A DNA stretch of 54,965 bases, from NCBI RefSeq assembly GCF_022602565.1, contig NZ_JALBCV010000020.1, positions 1 to 54,965 on the forward strand, given 5' to 3'. Positions 33,553-42,102 of the stretch are shown here, in pieces. The stretch's first letter is position 1. The number at the start of each line of letters is the position of its first letter. Source of the DNA: Rosenbergiella metrosideri (GTDB lineage Bacteria; Pseudomonadota; Gammaproteobacteria; Enterobacterales; Enterobacteriaceae). The notes under the pieces were generated by a model. The model had not been told where the DNA came from and searched no databases. It saw nothing but the letters and a program-made list of their open reading frames with translations. Both the position numbers and the translations under genes were made by a program.

Positions 33553-36003
33553 TTATGAGAGTGGACTGACGTTGCCAGTCGGGACTGTAATGGAGTGTTG
33601 TATATGATTTTCGTCAGTACTAACGAGCTTCTCACCTGGGTGAACGCCGGTTAGCCAGACCATACCGTTATCGTCACTGATACCGACTGTTTGACCCGCT
33701 ATATTGACCAATTCAGTTCCTAAGGTCAGAGGCTGATTATTTTCATCGGTAAGGGGTAAATAGAAATTAGAACCGCCACGGACATCAAAATGTTCATAAC
33801 CGATAGCGCCTTCCGTTAACGTAATACTGCGTACGGTGTGCTGGCTATGGAGCTTAGCGGTTAATGAATCACTATCAATGTGAGTATCAATCGTCTGATA
33901 GCTCATCACGCCAGGTAACACGCCTAACCCCATATGGTTACTACGTGCTTGATGATGATTAAAGGTAACGCCACTAATATGGTTGGTATCTACCAAAATA
34001 CGTGTGTCATTACCGGTATAGCTGCCACCATTAGTTCCAATACCATAGCGAGTCAGAATGGCATTGCCTCTCAAGGAAATGGCACCATAAATACCTTGCT
34101 GTTGTTGATAATTTAGGCTGGATTCCATATCGGCTAAGGATGAGTGATGGTGATAAATCCCATCGGCTTGTACCCGCCCAACCGATGAACGGCCCGCTCG
34201 AGTTCGCCAAAAATCCTGTTCATTGATATAGCTGCTATAACTGGTCGCAAACGTAGTACTTTTACCATTATGCTGCATATCATAGCCAACTCTACCTGTG
34301 TCACCGAATGGCACGCTAAGCGTCAAGGATAGGCTGTTATCCGACTGTTTTTCGAAACCTGAGTGATAAAAAGAAAGCCCGGTCGTCATGGGATAATAAG
34401 CCCAAAGCATAAACGTGTGTCCAAGGGACACTCCATAGTTCGATTGGCGTTTTCGATTCCAATAATAATTACGCTGATAATTCAGGTAGAGAGATGTACG
34501 CCATTGCTGAGAGTCTTCCCAGAGAGTGGTATTCGTAATCAGCCTAATTTGTTGTTTATCACGGTGATCACGCTGTTCAGGTAGATACTTTTCGTTGATG
34601 TAATAATTTAAACTACGGAAATTACCATCGCTAAAGCGGTAACCCGCTAAGGTTACTGAGCTATTTATCCACTCTATCCGTCGTGAGTAGTTAATATGAA
34701 AAGAGTGACCTTTTAAGGACTTTTTTTCATTAGGTAAGCGGCTATCAGAATGAATGACATCAAAAGATAATGCTCCCCATTGTTTAAAATCTCGACCGAT
34801 ACCTATCGCCGTAGCGTAATACTCGCTGCCGGCCAGTTGCCCACCGCCATAAAGAGAAAAACCATTACTAATGCCATAAGAAAAATCGCCGGAATAAAGA
34901 TTACCTCCGTAGGTTTTATGCACGTTATCTGCGAGGCCGGATGCACGACCAGTATAGACGTGGTATCGCACCTGGCCGGGACGTGTTAAGTAGGGCAGAC
35001 TCGACGTCGCAACTTGGAATGTCCTTACCTCACCGGTTTGTTCAGTGATTTTTACATCTAACACCCCACGTAGACTTGCGGGTAACGTAGTAATATTGAA
35101 AGGTCCTGCAGCAACATGTGTTTGATATAACACTTGTCCTTGATGCATGATGGTGACCAAAGCATTAGTTTGTGCAACCCCTCTAACTTCTGGCGCATAA
35201 CCCTGCAGATCTGGGGGTAGCATACGTTCGTCAGATGATAGACTCATACCGGTCAAACGAATATTGTCGAAGAGGTCTGAATCTAGAGTAATCTCGCCGA
35301 TATTCATTTTTGCATGTAATGCACGCACTGGTGTAAAGGCGTAGACTTGCTGCCAGCTAAAATGATGCTGCGCATCTTGCGCACTACTTTGATAAGCTGC
35401 GCGTAATCGCCAGCTTTGGACATTCGCTCCGACTTGTCCATAGGCTGAAATATTCTGGCGGTCGTGCTGAGAATCAAGCGAGTGAGTAATTTCTGCATTA
35501 GCATTATAGTCAACGATAAAACCATTGATTCCATCATCCCAGTTTTCAGGGGGCGTCCAATCACTATTAGTATATTTTAGCCATATTTGGGGGATGTTAA
35601 TCATCAGTCGACCATTTTTGTTTTTTATACTAATACCTGGAATTTTCGATATATCAACGCGATCCTTTTTAGCTGCGATAATATAGAGCAATGCTTTTTT
35701 ATTTAAGGTTAATTTTGGTAAGAAAGATGATAAAAGTAATGGTGTGTTTTTATTACTCTCTCCCTCCTCACTGTAATATATAGAAGACTCTCCAACTTCT
35801 CGGCTATTGACCACAACGGTTAGATGATATTGACCCGGAGCAATATAATTGCTGACCGTAAAGCGCTCTGGATGTAACGTACTTCGATCGCTCATATCAA
35901 TCATGTCAGTATTGAACTCGAGGCCTGCTTCGGCAGCATCGGCGAGCGAGTGCATTAGTGACAGTAATAATAGGAGAGATAAATGATAATCGTTAATTTT
36001 CAT
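33553..36003 (-). CDS. Outer-membrane fimbrial usher (FimD/PapC family)
   Basis: 816 residues with a signal peptide (about 1-23). An N-terminal chaperone-binding domain (LEFNTDMIDMSD..., ERFTVSNYIAPGQYHLTVVVN), a 24-strand barrel with a plug (SDERMLPPDLQGYAPEVRGVA) and C-terminal domains (FDVRGGSNFYLPLTDENNQPL) are visible. It secretes subunits and assembles the fibre. Unusually, I find no cysteine in the whole protein, whereas ushers normally keep a disulfide at the C-terminal end. The ribosome site is weak and the preceding gap holds a stem-loop, so usher output is probably kept below pilin output. Confidence 0.9.
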   Translation of the reverse strand: MKINDYHLSLLLLLSLMHSLADAAEAGLEFNTDMIDMSDRSTLHPERFTVSNYIAPGQYHLTVVVNSREVGESSIYYSEEGESNKNTPLLLSSFLPKLTLNKKALLYIIAAKKDRVDISKIPGISIKNKNGRLMINIPQIWLKYTNSDWTPPENWDDGINGFIVDYNANAEITHSLDSQHDRQNISAYGQVGANVQSWRLRAAYQSSAQDAQHHFSWQQVYAFTPVRALHAKMNIGEITLDSDLFDNIRLTGMSLSSDERMLPPDLQGYAPEVRGVAQTNALVTIMHQGQVLYQTHVAAGPFNITTLPASLRGVLDVKITEQTGEVRTFQVATSSLPYLTRPGQVRYHVYTGRASGLADNVHKTYGGNLYSGDFSYGISNGFSLYGGGQLAGSEYYATAIGIGRDFKQWGALSFDVIHSDSRLPNEKKSLKGHSFHINYSRRIEWINSSVTLAGYRFSDGNFRSLNYYINEKYLPEQRDHRDKQQIRLITNTTLWEDSQQWRTSLYLNYQRNYYWNRKRQSNYGVSLGHTFMLWAYYPMTTGLSFYHSGFEKQSDNSLSLTLSVPFGDTGRVGYDMQHNGKSTTFATSYSSYINEQDFWRTRAGRSSVGRVQADGIYHHHSSLADMESSLNYQQQQGIYGAISLRGNAILTRYGIGTNGGSYTGNDTRILVDTNHISGVTFNHHQARSNHMGLGVLPGVMSYQTIDTHIDSDSLTAKLHSQHTVRSITLTEGAIGYEHFDVRGGSNFYLPLTDENNQPLTLGTELVNIAGQTVGISDDNGMVWLTGVHPGEKLVSTDENHIQHSITVPTGNVSPLS

Positions 36004-36018
36004 AATCAGCCAAGAGAT

Positions 36019-36045
36019 AGACCAAGTGGTCTCCTCACTTGGCCT
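36019..36045 (-). other. Hairpin between major pilin and usher
   Basis: On the minus strand AGGCCAAGTG pairs with CACTTGGTCT (one G-U) around a 7-nt loop, 10 bp after the pilin stop. There is no T-run. Such hairpins commonly protect abundant pilin mRNA and reduce downstream expression. Confidence 0.65.
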
Positions 36046-36054
36046 ATTTTCTAA

Positions 36055-36612
36055 TTAGTTATAATCAATTTGAAAATTGATAGTCGATTCAAACTGACCT
36101 GGTGTCGGGGTGATATTTTTAGCTACACGTTGGACGTACGCTTTAAATGGAATACTGTTATCACCGTCGACCAAATTAGTTGCCGACGTTGCCTCGCCCC
36201 AAGTAACCGATTTTCCATCATGCGCGAGCAGGCCAATACCTGCACCGGATGCATCACCAGTGGTGAAAGCGGCTAGACTCGGGTTCGCCTCTTCATTTTG
36301 CGCAGGAGTATAAGTCACTGTGGCATGTTTAAGGGTTGTGGTATCACAGCCTTGCAGTTCGATATTTTTTTCCGTCAACCCAACATGCGTATCGGGTGTC
36401 AGAGAGCCGACAGGAATTTGTCCAAATTCAACTTCGATAGGATCTTGTCCCGGTTTTAAACCACAAGTTGACGCGACTAATTCACCGGAGAAATGTATTT
36501 TTCCGGTAGTCGGAACATTTGTATTATCAGCTGGGGTATCACCATCCGCTAATGCAGCATGAGAAAAAGTTAATGCCACAATTGCTGCACCCAGTGTTAG
36601 TTTAATATTCAT
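36055..36612 (-). CDS. Major fimbrial subunit (FimA-type pilin)
   Basis: 185 residues with signal peptide MNIKLTLGAAIVALTFSHAALA. The pilin core has the cysteine pair VASTCGLK and LQGCDT, a donor strand (GKIHFSGELVAS) and the C-terminal strand GQFESTINFQIDYN with penultimate Tyr. AAAGGC lies before the ATG. As first gene of a pilin-usher-chaperone-adhesin-minor subunit operon it should be the shaft protein. The usher-before-chaperone order is that of pap rather than fim or mrk. Confidence 0.88.
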   Translation of the reverse strand: MNIKLTLGAAIVALTFSHAALADGDTPADNTNVPTTGKIHFSGELVASTCGLKPGQDPIEVEFGQIPVGSLTPDTHVGLTEKNIELQGCDTTTLKHATVTYTPAQNEEANPSLAAFTTGDASGAGIGLLAHDGKSVTWGEATSATNLVDGDNSIPFKAYVQRVAKNITPTPGQFESTINFQIDYN

Positions 36613-36642
36613 ATAGTTTTGCCTTTGTAAAATACGTAAATG

Positions 36643-36694
36643 GCCAACCCACCTAAATTATGGTTTTTTTTAAGTATTAATTTAATGGGTTGGC
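36643..36694 (-). other. Long stem-loop upstream of the pilin gene
   Basis: GCCAACCCA (36643-36651) pairs with TGGGTTGGC (36686-36694), and inside it TAAATTA (36654-36660) pairs with TAATTTA (36678-36684) across a small internal loop, leaving a 17-nt A/T-rich apical loop. It ends about 30 bp before the pilin ATG, so it would sit in the 5' leader just ahead of the ribosome site. Confidence 0.65.
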
Positions 36695-37077
36695 TTGGGG
36701 GCGGAAATATAATGCTAGCTAATAGAATAGGCAATAGTTAATTTACGTTATTAACTACTTCGGAGTTTTGTGTGAATAGCCTTAAGATAAATACAGTTAT
36801 TTTGGTGTTTATCTCTATATCTTAGGTTTTTATTAACTTATTATTCTATTTTTTATCGTTTTATTGGTTTTTTATGTCTTTGTTGATGTGAGTCAAGTTT
36901 GGGAAACCCTTTTTACTATGGGGGCTATTTAATTAGCGTTAAAATGATTTCGTTGTTTAATATTACCTTACATTCTAAAAATAGATGTGGTGAGGTTTAA
37001 TTATTATTTTATTTTTATTATTAATATTTTTTAATTATATTTTTGCTCTTGCATTACGCTATTTCGTCCATTAATTT
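36695..37077. other. AT-rich regulatory region upstream of the fimbrial operon
   Basis: About 380 bp, very A/T-rich with long T and A runs, no supported gene. It must contain the promoter of the fimbrial operon and is a likely H-NS target. I see no long inverted repeats flanking a promoter-sized segment that would mark an invertible phase switch, and no recombinase gene nearby. Confidence 0.5.
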
Positions 37078-37299
37078 CTGCTGCATGTCCTCAACGAAAC
37101 GCATAAAGAAGAAGGGTGTGAGGCGTACCCGCTGTATGTTGATGTTGAACCTAGCCATCATTTTATGATGATCGAGAAATGGCGAAGCCAAAGCGAACTC
37201 GACAAGCATTCTCACTCTGCATAGATAGAGGCACTAAAAAGCGTTATAGATAAATACGTTACAGAGTTCAGTCTTTTTAATATGACGCGTCTATCCTAA
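37078..37299 (+). pseudogene. Antibiotic biosynthesis monooxygenase (ABM, YgiN-like) remnant
   Basis: Plus-strand frame LLHVLNETHKEEGCEAYPLY, then VDVEPSHHFMMIEKWRSQSE and LDKHSHSA, a TAG at 37222, then IEALKSVIDKYVTEFSLFNM up to TAA at 37297. The pattern (E-x-G-C-x-x-Y, a central beta strand ending in EKW, LDxH, then a helix) is that of small ABM-domain quinol monooxygenases. The first 20-odd residues are missing and a stop splits the rest. Confidence 0.7.
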
Positions 37300-37344
37300 C
37301 TTATTTATCGCCAAATAGGGCTCACTGCCTATTACCTCTCACTG

Positions 37345-37638
37345 CTAGAGCATAAACCGCAACACAGCCGTACTCATTACGGCAATTAGAACCACGGGTA
37401 ACAGCCCCCAGCGTGACGCTGCGAATAATGAGATGGCTAACGCCAGTAAATCGGCAGGCCTGTCGGTGACAAAATAGGGGGAGATAATCGTAATTAATAT
37501 GCATCCAGGAGCGGCATCCATTATGGCCTGCATACGAGGACTCAGTTGACGATTTCGTAATAATAAATAGCCGAGAATACGGGTGAAATAGGTACTGAGT
37601 GCCATCAGTAAGATAGTTACGACAGGTAAATAATTCAC
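37345..37638 (-). CDS. azlD: AzlD, small subunit of branched-chain amino acid exporter
   Basis: 97-residue membrane protein beginning with a GTG that overlaps the azlC stop (GTGA). Three or four hydrophobic segments, with the family features TILLMALSTYFTRILGYLLL and MDAAPGCILITIISPY. E. coli YgaH is the counterpart. Together with AzlC/YgaZ it exports valine-type amino acids or analogues. Confidence 0.85.
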   Translation of the reverse strand: MNYLPVVTILLMALSTYFTRILGYLLLRNRQLSPRMQAIMDAAPGCILITIISPYFVTDRPADLLALAISLFAASRWGLLPVVLIAVMSTAVLRFML

Positions 37639-38369
37639 GCTTTGGCCTCCATTAACACGATGGCAATGATACCGGTGACAGCACCAATCGGGACATAAGC
37701 CGCCCCCGGTAAATAGTGATACGCCAAGCTTGCACAGAGTAGACTGACTAACCAAGGGATTGCGCAGCGCATGCCTTTCCACATCCCTTTAAGTAAAACA
37801 AAGAATACCGCTGGAAATGCCATATCAAAGCCCCACCGGCTAATATCGCCTAATATCGGGCCGATTAAGGCACCCACTGTTGTAGAGGCTAACCATACAG
37901 CCCAAAGGGTTACCGACAAACCAAAATAGAAGCTCAGGCTGAAAGCGGGCTCCTGCCCGGCGGCCCGGCGGCGCGTAGCATCTGCCATGGCCAGTGCCCA
38001 AATTTCATCACACATAAAAAAGAGGGCGGGTAGGGCTTTACGACGAGGTAGATGATTCAGGTAGGGGGCAAGCGATGCGCCCATCACCAAATGCCGGCTA
38101 TTGACCAGCATACTGACTAAAACGATAGTGATCAGATGAGGGGTTGCACTCCAGAGCGCAACTGCAGCGAATTCAGATCCTCCCGCAAAATTTAGCCCGG
38201 TCATCAAACTCAATAATCCGACAGATAAGCCTTTCTGGGCAGCTTGAGCCCCTAAGAGTAAACCGAAGGGGAGTACGCCTATCATAACGGGGATCAACGT
38301 TGTCGCGCCGCGTAAAAATTCATGGTAATACTGAGAATGGGGGGAAGCTAGGTTCGAAGGCTGTGCCAT
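37635..38369 (-). CDS. azlC: AzlC (YgaZ family), branched-chain amino acid exporter large subunit
   Basis: 244 residues with about six membrane segments. Family signatures GVLPFGLLLGAQA, GGSEFAAVALW, NSRHLVMGASLAPYL and FFMCDEIWALA are present. Translationally coupled to azlD. The gap to the divergent DUF1543 gene is short (about 100 bp), so a shared promoter region is likely. The substrate is assigned from the family only. Confidence 0.87.
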   Translation of the reverse strand: MAQPSNLASPHSQYYHEFLRGATTLIPVMIGVLPFGLLLGAQAAQKGLSVGLLSLMTGLNFAGGSEFAAVALWSATPHLITIVLVSMLVNSRHLVMGASLAPYLNHLPRRKALPALFFMCDEIWALAMADATRRRAAGQEPAFSLSFYFGLSVTLWAVWLASTTVGALIGPILGDISRWGFDMAFPAVFFVLLKGMWKGMRCAIPWLVSLLCASLAYHYLPGAAYVPIGAVTGIIAIVLMEAKA

Positions 38370-38475
38370 GGAGTCCTCTTCTAACGGGCTGTGATAGGAA
38401 AGTCTTATGGTTTCTATACTAAGCGGCAGCCTTAGAAAATACGAGATAGAATCGAGTCAATATCGGGAGGTTTTA

Positions 38476-38973
38476 GTGAATTTATATATGTTTTATCTCG
38501 GGGGAAATGCCGGGAAATCAAATATTGAAGTTCATGATATTCAATTTGTGGCAGCGAATACACCGGAAGAGGCTTGGCCAACGCTTAAAAAAGCATGGTT
38601 TGGCGATAAAAATAAGGTTCACCTTGATGGTTATACCCAGATCACGTGGGTGGATGGCTACCGTGTCAGCTTACAAGACACACCCTCTGACGCAGCGCAG
38701 AAACTTTTTTTTGTGAATGTCGGCGCTTATCGGCCTGATACCTTAGCTGAACTGCACGAGTTCGGGCTTTTTGTCGCCGAAGACGCGAAGCAGGCAAAAA
38801 AACAGGCATTGGGTCGTTTATTATCTGGTGCTGCCCAACAACATAAAGATAACCTTAAAGATGTTGATAATTGTTTATTACTCGAAAAAGTTGGCGACGG
38901 TTATCTACATTTAATTCCAATGGCAGAAGGCCAGCTTGACCGCCCAGCGTGGCAGGGCTACCAGCCAATATAA
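38476..38973 (+). CDS. DUF1543 family protein
   Basis: 165-residue protein from the GTG at 38476, which has GGGAGG 6 nt upstream; the open frame continues upstream but without a ribosome site, and family members begin near MFYLGGNA. Two repeated-like halves (NIEVHDIQFVAANTPEEAW...TWVDGY and FFVNVGAYRPDTLAELHEFGLFVAEDAKQAK) are typical of the DUF1543 family. The function is not known. It precedes a LysE-type exporter by 38 bp and may be cotranscribed with it. Confidence 0.8.
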   Translation: MNLYMFYLGGNAGKSNIEVHDIQFVAANTPEEAWPTLKKAWFGDKNKVHLDGYTQITWVDGYRVSLQDTPSDAAQKLFFVNVGAYRPDTLAELHEFGLFVAEDAKQAKKQALGRLLSGAAQQHKDNLKDVDNCLLLEKVGDGYLHLIPMAEGQLDRPAWQGYQPI

Positions 38974-39011
38974 TATTATTGCTCGAGTAAACCTAAACAT
39001 TAGGAGGAGAA

Positions 39012-39629
39012 GTGGACGGCGATTTCGTTCAGCTTTGTGCCATCGGTCTGGCGATAGGGGTGGGAGCCATGAGCCCCGGCACCAGTTTTTTGCTCGCCAC
39101 TCGCGTCGCACTCTCCTCACCATTTTGCGCCTCGCTCGGCGTAGCGATCGGCTTAGGAAGTGGAGCGATGATCTTTGCGTTTATTGCCCTGTTTGGGTTA
39201 CAGGCAGTGTTAAACATTATTCCTGGGCTGCATCAGGTTTTAAACCTACTGGGCGGCGGTTATTTACTTTGGTGCGCAGTCAACATTTTATACAAAAAAC
39301 CGCAGGTGAAAGGAGAGGATTTAGCCACTCCTACGCTGACCTTCACCCAAGCCTTATTTAGGGGACTGTTTACGCAACTGAGTAATCCTAATACCGCAAT
39401 GGTGTTTGCGAGTTTATTTACCCCATTACTCGATCATCATATCTCGACGATATTCTATTTTACGGTACCGGGAATGACGTTTTTCATCGATTTTTTATGG
39501 TTTATATTTGTCGCGATAATCCTAAGCCAAGCATTACCAAGACGTGTTTATCTCCGCAATAATGTCACGATAGATCGCCTCTCTGCGGGCATATTAGGTT
39601 TGCTCGGGCTAAAGCTGCTTTTAAAATAA
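39012..39629 (+). CDS. LysE/RhtB family amino acid exporter
   Basis: 205-residue membrane protein with about six hydrophobic segments. The family motif GVGAMSPGTSFLLATRVAL lies near the N-terminus and QLSNPNTAMVFASLF in the middle. GTG start behind AGGAGGAGAA. The exported amino acid cannot be predicted. It converges on the ASCH gene with only 2 bp between stop codons and no visible terminator. Confidence 0.85.
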   Translation: MDGDFVQLCAIGLAIGVGAMSPGTSFLLATRVALSSPFCASLGVAIGLGSGAMIFAFIALFGLQAVLNIIPGLHQVLNLLGGGYLLWCAVNILYKKPQVKGEDLATPTLTFTQALFRGLFTQLSNPNTAMVFASLFTPLLDHHISTIFYFTVPGMTFFIDFLWFIFVAIILSQALPRRVYLRNNVTIDRLSAGILGLLGLKLLLK

Positions 39630-39631
39630 TG

Positions 39632-40042
39632 TTAGATGACTTCAACTAATTCAAACTCTTCTGCGACAAGTTCCATGGTCTCGCTGAAGCTTCCTTCTCG
39701 GGTGAAGAAGGCTTTATGTTCTTGCTGCCAATACACTAGGCTACGGTCACCCTCTCCCTCTTTGTAGGCAAATTCAGCCTCTACCTTATTGAACCTCACT
39801 ATTCGCATAGCGATCACTCGGATGACACATACCGGTTCTTCACGACCATTGAGGATAATAGGGTAGCTGCCGACAGTAGGGGGCGATGCCTCATTGAGGT
39901 AGGCACTCAGTGAACCGCAAGAAGCCGTTTTACGCCCTTCAACCACATGGTTAGCAAGCTTATCAGCCATGGCCGCGCTGTCGCCAAAGCCCCAAGCCAG
40001 TGCATTAGGGTATTTGGTCTGTAGGTGATTAAGCAATGTCAT
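39632..40042 (-). CDS. ASCH-domain protein
   Basis: 136 residues. The ASCH fold is suggested by FGDSAAMADKLANHVVEGRKTASCG near the N-terminus, then YPIILNGREEPVCVIRVIAMRIVRFNKVE and the GDRSLVYWQQEHKAFF region. ASCH proteins are RNA- or nucleotide-related; some hydrolyse N4-acetylcytidine. Overlaps the upstream racemase-family gene by 4 bp, implying a two-gene unit. Confidence 0.78.
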   Translation of the reverse strand: MTLLNHLQTKYPNALAWGFGDSAAMADKLANHVVEGRKTASCGSLSAYLNEASPPTVGSYPIILNGREEPVCVIRVIAMRIVRFNKVEAEFAYKEGEGDRSLVYWQQEHKAFFTREGSFSETMELVAEEFELVEVI

Positions 40043-40755
40043 GATTGACCCTCAACGTGACGTAAATATTCAGTAACGGTTTCAGTGGCTAAAGCTGCCA
40101 TAGAATCGATAAAGTATAGTGACGACCCATCGCTTATTTTCACTAAGGGACTGAGGTCTGTGCAGGCGATAATCACCTGTTGGGCGCCTAACCGACCGAT
40201 TTCGGTGACGATCTCCTGCCATAAAACGTGGACCTGGCGGTTTTGATATCCCTCAGCTTTGAGGATAGGGAGTAGAGCGGTGGTTTTTTCTCTTAACGCG
40301 TCAGAATCGACAAGGGTAAGCCCCTTATTGCGGAGCCTGTGCTGATAAAAGCCGGCATCGTGGGTGGGTCGTGTCGCCAGTAAACAGACTGATGATGGCG
40401 AGGGGGGCAGTAAAGGAGAGAGCGAGTCAGCAATATGCAGGAGAGGAATACCCTGAGAAGCTTCATTCATTTCTTCAAAATAGCAATGCGCAAGATTACA
40501 AGGGACTGAGATTAAGCTCACCCCACTCTTTACCAAATCGGTAATACCCTTCTGAAGCGTTTCACGCATCTTAGCGGAATCAATCGGCCTTCCGGGATAG
40601 AAGGGCGTCGGCAGAGAGAGGATATGCATTTCAGGGAAATCCATATCGTAGGTCGCCCCATACTGACGTTGGCATTCGTCGATAATCTTTTCTAGGAAAG
40701 GGGTGGTAGAGCGCGGTCCCATTCCCGCTAAAATACCGATTTTACTTTTTTTCAT
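40039..40755 (-). CDS. Aspartate/glutamate racemase family protein
   Basis: 238 residues. The two catalytic cysteines of PLP-independent Asp/Glu racemases are seen in SVPCNLAHCYFEE and IIACTDLSPL, with the substrate loop GMGPRSTTPFLEKI at the N-terminus. It resembles E. coli YgeA in size, a broad-specificity amino acid racemase. The true substrate is unknown. Coupled to the ASCH gene. Confidence 0.85.
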   Translation of the reverse strand: MKKSKIGILAGMGPRSTTPFLEKIIDECQRQYGATYDMDFPEMHILSLPTPFYPGRPIDSAKMRETLQKGITDLVKSGVSLISVPCNLAHCYFEEMNEASQGIPLLHIADSLSPLLPPSPSSVCLLATRPTHDAGFYQHRLRNKGLTLVDSDALREKTTALLPILKAEGYQNRQVHVLWQEIVTEIGRLGAQQVIIACTDLSPLVKISDGSSLYFIDSMAALATETVTEYLRHVEGQS

Positions 40756-40818
40756 TTTATTAGCACTTGAGGTATTCTCATCTTTATCGATATTTATGAG
40801 GGAATAATTGTTGAAGGA

Positions 40819-41248
40819 TTAATATCCCGATTCTTCTTTCAGTAATCCAAATAGCCAGTCATCTTGCCAAGATCCTTTTAAATAATAGTTTTTTCTTAAG
40901 GTTCCCCCCTGCTGAAATCCGGCGCCCACTAAGGTTCTACGTGAGGCCTCATTTCCTGATGTTACCGTCGCCACTAATTTATATTAATGATAATGCGTCA
41001 AGGCAAATTGAATAATATCCTTTAATGACTCACTACCATAATCCTTACCCTGGAACTCAGGTTTAAGTACAAATCCCACCTCTGCGATACCGTCACTACG
41101 CTCAAGAAAGCCGGCAGATCGTTTCTTTATCAAGCGGATTACTAATAAAAGTCATCACTTGGCGATCGACATGTAATGCCAAAAATAAAGGCCAATCAGT
41201 ATCGCATAAGCTGCGATATTCCAATATTAAAGAATCACTCTTATCCAT
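40819..41248 (-). pseudogene. GNAT acetyltransferase (RimJ/RimL-like) remnant
   Basis: The minus-strand frame starts MDKSDSLILEYRSLCDTDWP at 41248 and stops after a frame change near ETICRL. The rest resumes in another frame (IAEVGFVLKPEFQGKDYGSE, then LKDIIQFALTHYH), hits a TAA, and continues VATVTSGNEASRRTLVGAGF. Acetyl-CoA loop (Q-G-K-D-Y-G) and N-E-A-S-x-x-x-L motifs identify the RimJ/RimL type. One frameshift plus one stop break it. Confidence 0.78.
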
Positions 41249-41518
41249 CGGTAATGCCTTTACGCACATGCTTATGGGGCGGGTATATTGTTATTACATG
41301 ACTCAATCTACCTAAATTCTGCGGAATAGAACAGCCCCCTAATAGAGAGGTGATTTAACGTAAAATAAAAAATAATTATGAGCCGATCATCCATTCACTC
41401 TTCTCAACGCGCGGTTAAGACACTTTTTTGAGGAGAGGGCGACCTATTTAAGGATTAATGTTTCTTACACCTTACTCTCACCTATACTTTATTTTTAGCG
41501 AAAAAAGGTGAGTAACTG

Positions 41519-41968
41519 ATGAAAGCGTTCAACTATCAACAAGACTTTTCAACCATTGATTTCCGTAAAGAACCCGAACGTTATCAAGTAGGGCGAGGGG
41601 AACAGGGAGTCTTGATGGTCGAACCTTATAAAAGTGAAATTCTTCCCTATTGGCGGTTTAAAGATATCGCCAGCGCAACTGCCTCTGCCAAGAAAATTAT
41701 GCAACTGTTTGAGGATTATCGCCAACAAGATGATTTTGTCGGCATGGATATGGCGCGTAAATTTATTCAGATGGGATATACCCGTGCAAGGCGCTATGCA
41801 AACCATCCCGGCGGTAAAAAGTACGATAAGAACCGCAAAATACAACCTTATCAACTCGATGAGGAGAAAGCGGCGGCTGCGAAGATCTTCAAACAATCAT
41901 GGGATAAGCTTAGAGCCGACAACGACTATTTACGGCGTAAAAAGCAGCATCAGCAGCAGTTTGGCTAA
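41519..41968 (+). CDS. DUF4385 family protein
   Basis: 149-residue soluble protein, basic and rich in Lys/Arg/Gln toward the end. The family's conserved core GRGEQGVLMVEPYKSEILPYWRFK and DFVGMDMARKFIQMGYTRARRYANH is present. AGGTGAG precedes the ATG. The function of the family is not established. It stands alone, and about 270 bp upstream hold nothing recognisable beyond the GNAT remnant. Confidence 0.8.
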   Translation: MKAFNYQQDFSTIDFRKEPERYQVGRGEQGVLMVEPYKSEILPYWRFKDIASATASAKKIMQLFEDYRQQDDFVGMDMARKFIQMGYTRARRYANHPGGKKYDKNRKIQPYQLDEEKAAAAKIFKQSWDKLRADNDYLRRKKQHQQQFG

Positions 41969-42015
41969 CCCCTCGCCACGGGAATGACTGTCTAAAGCAA
42001 AGAGAATGCTAAGAA

Positions 42016-42046
42016 AATGTAAATGCTAATCACTATCATTTACATT
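42016..42046. promoter_or_regulatory. Fur box upstream of fepA-type receptor
   Basis: AATGTAAATG and CATTTACATT form a perfect 10-bp inverted repeat around CTAATCACTAT; the centre read on either strand gives the hexamer-like series AATGATAGTGATTAGCATTT that matches the Fur consensus. It lies about 57 bp before the receptor start, where promoter blocking by Fe-Fur is expected. Confidence 0.8.
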
Positions 42047-42102
42047 AATATTCATTCAGATACTCTACTGTCACTCTTATCCTGTCTGTCTAGTACACGC
42101 AC

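Noticed and set aside
36613-37077. Phase-variable invertible fimbrial promoter
   Set aside because: The only inverted repeat is 9 bp with a short spacer that forms a hairpin; no pair of repeats flanks a promoter-sized segment and no fimB/fimE-type recombinase gene is nearby.
41549-41896. 115-residue frame opposite the DUF4385 gene
   Set aside because: The plus-strand frame carries the conserved family core, so the antisense one is a shadow.
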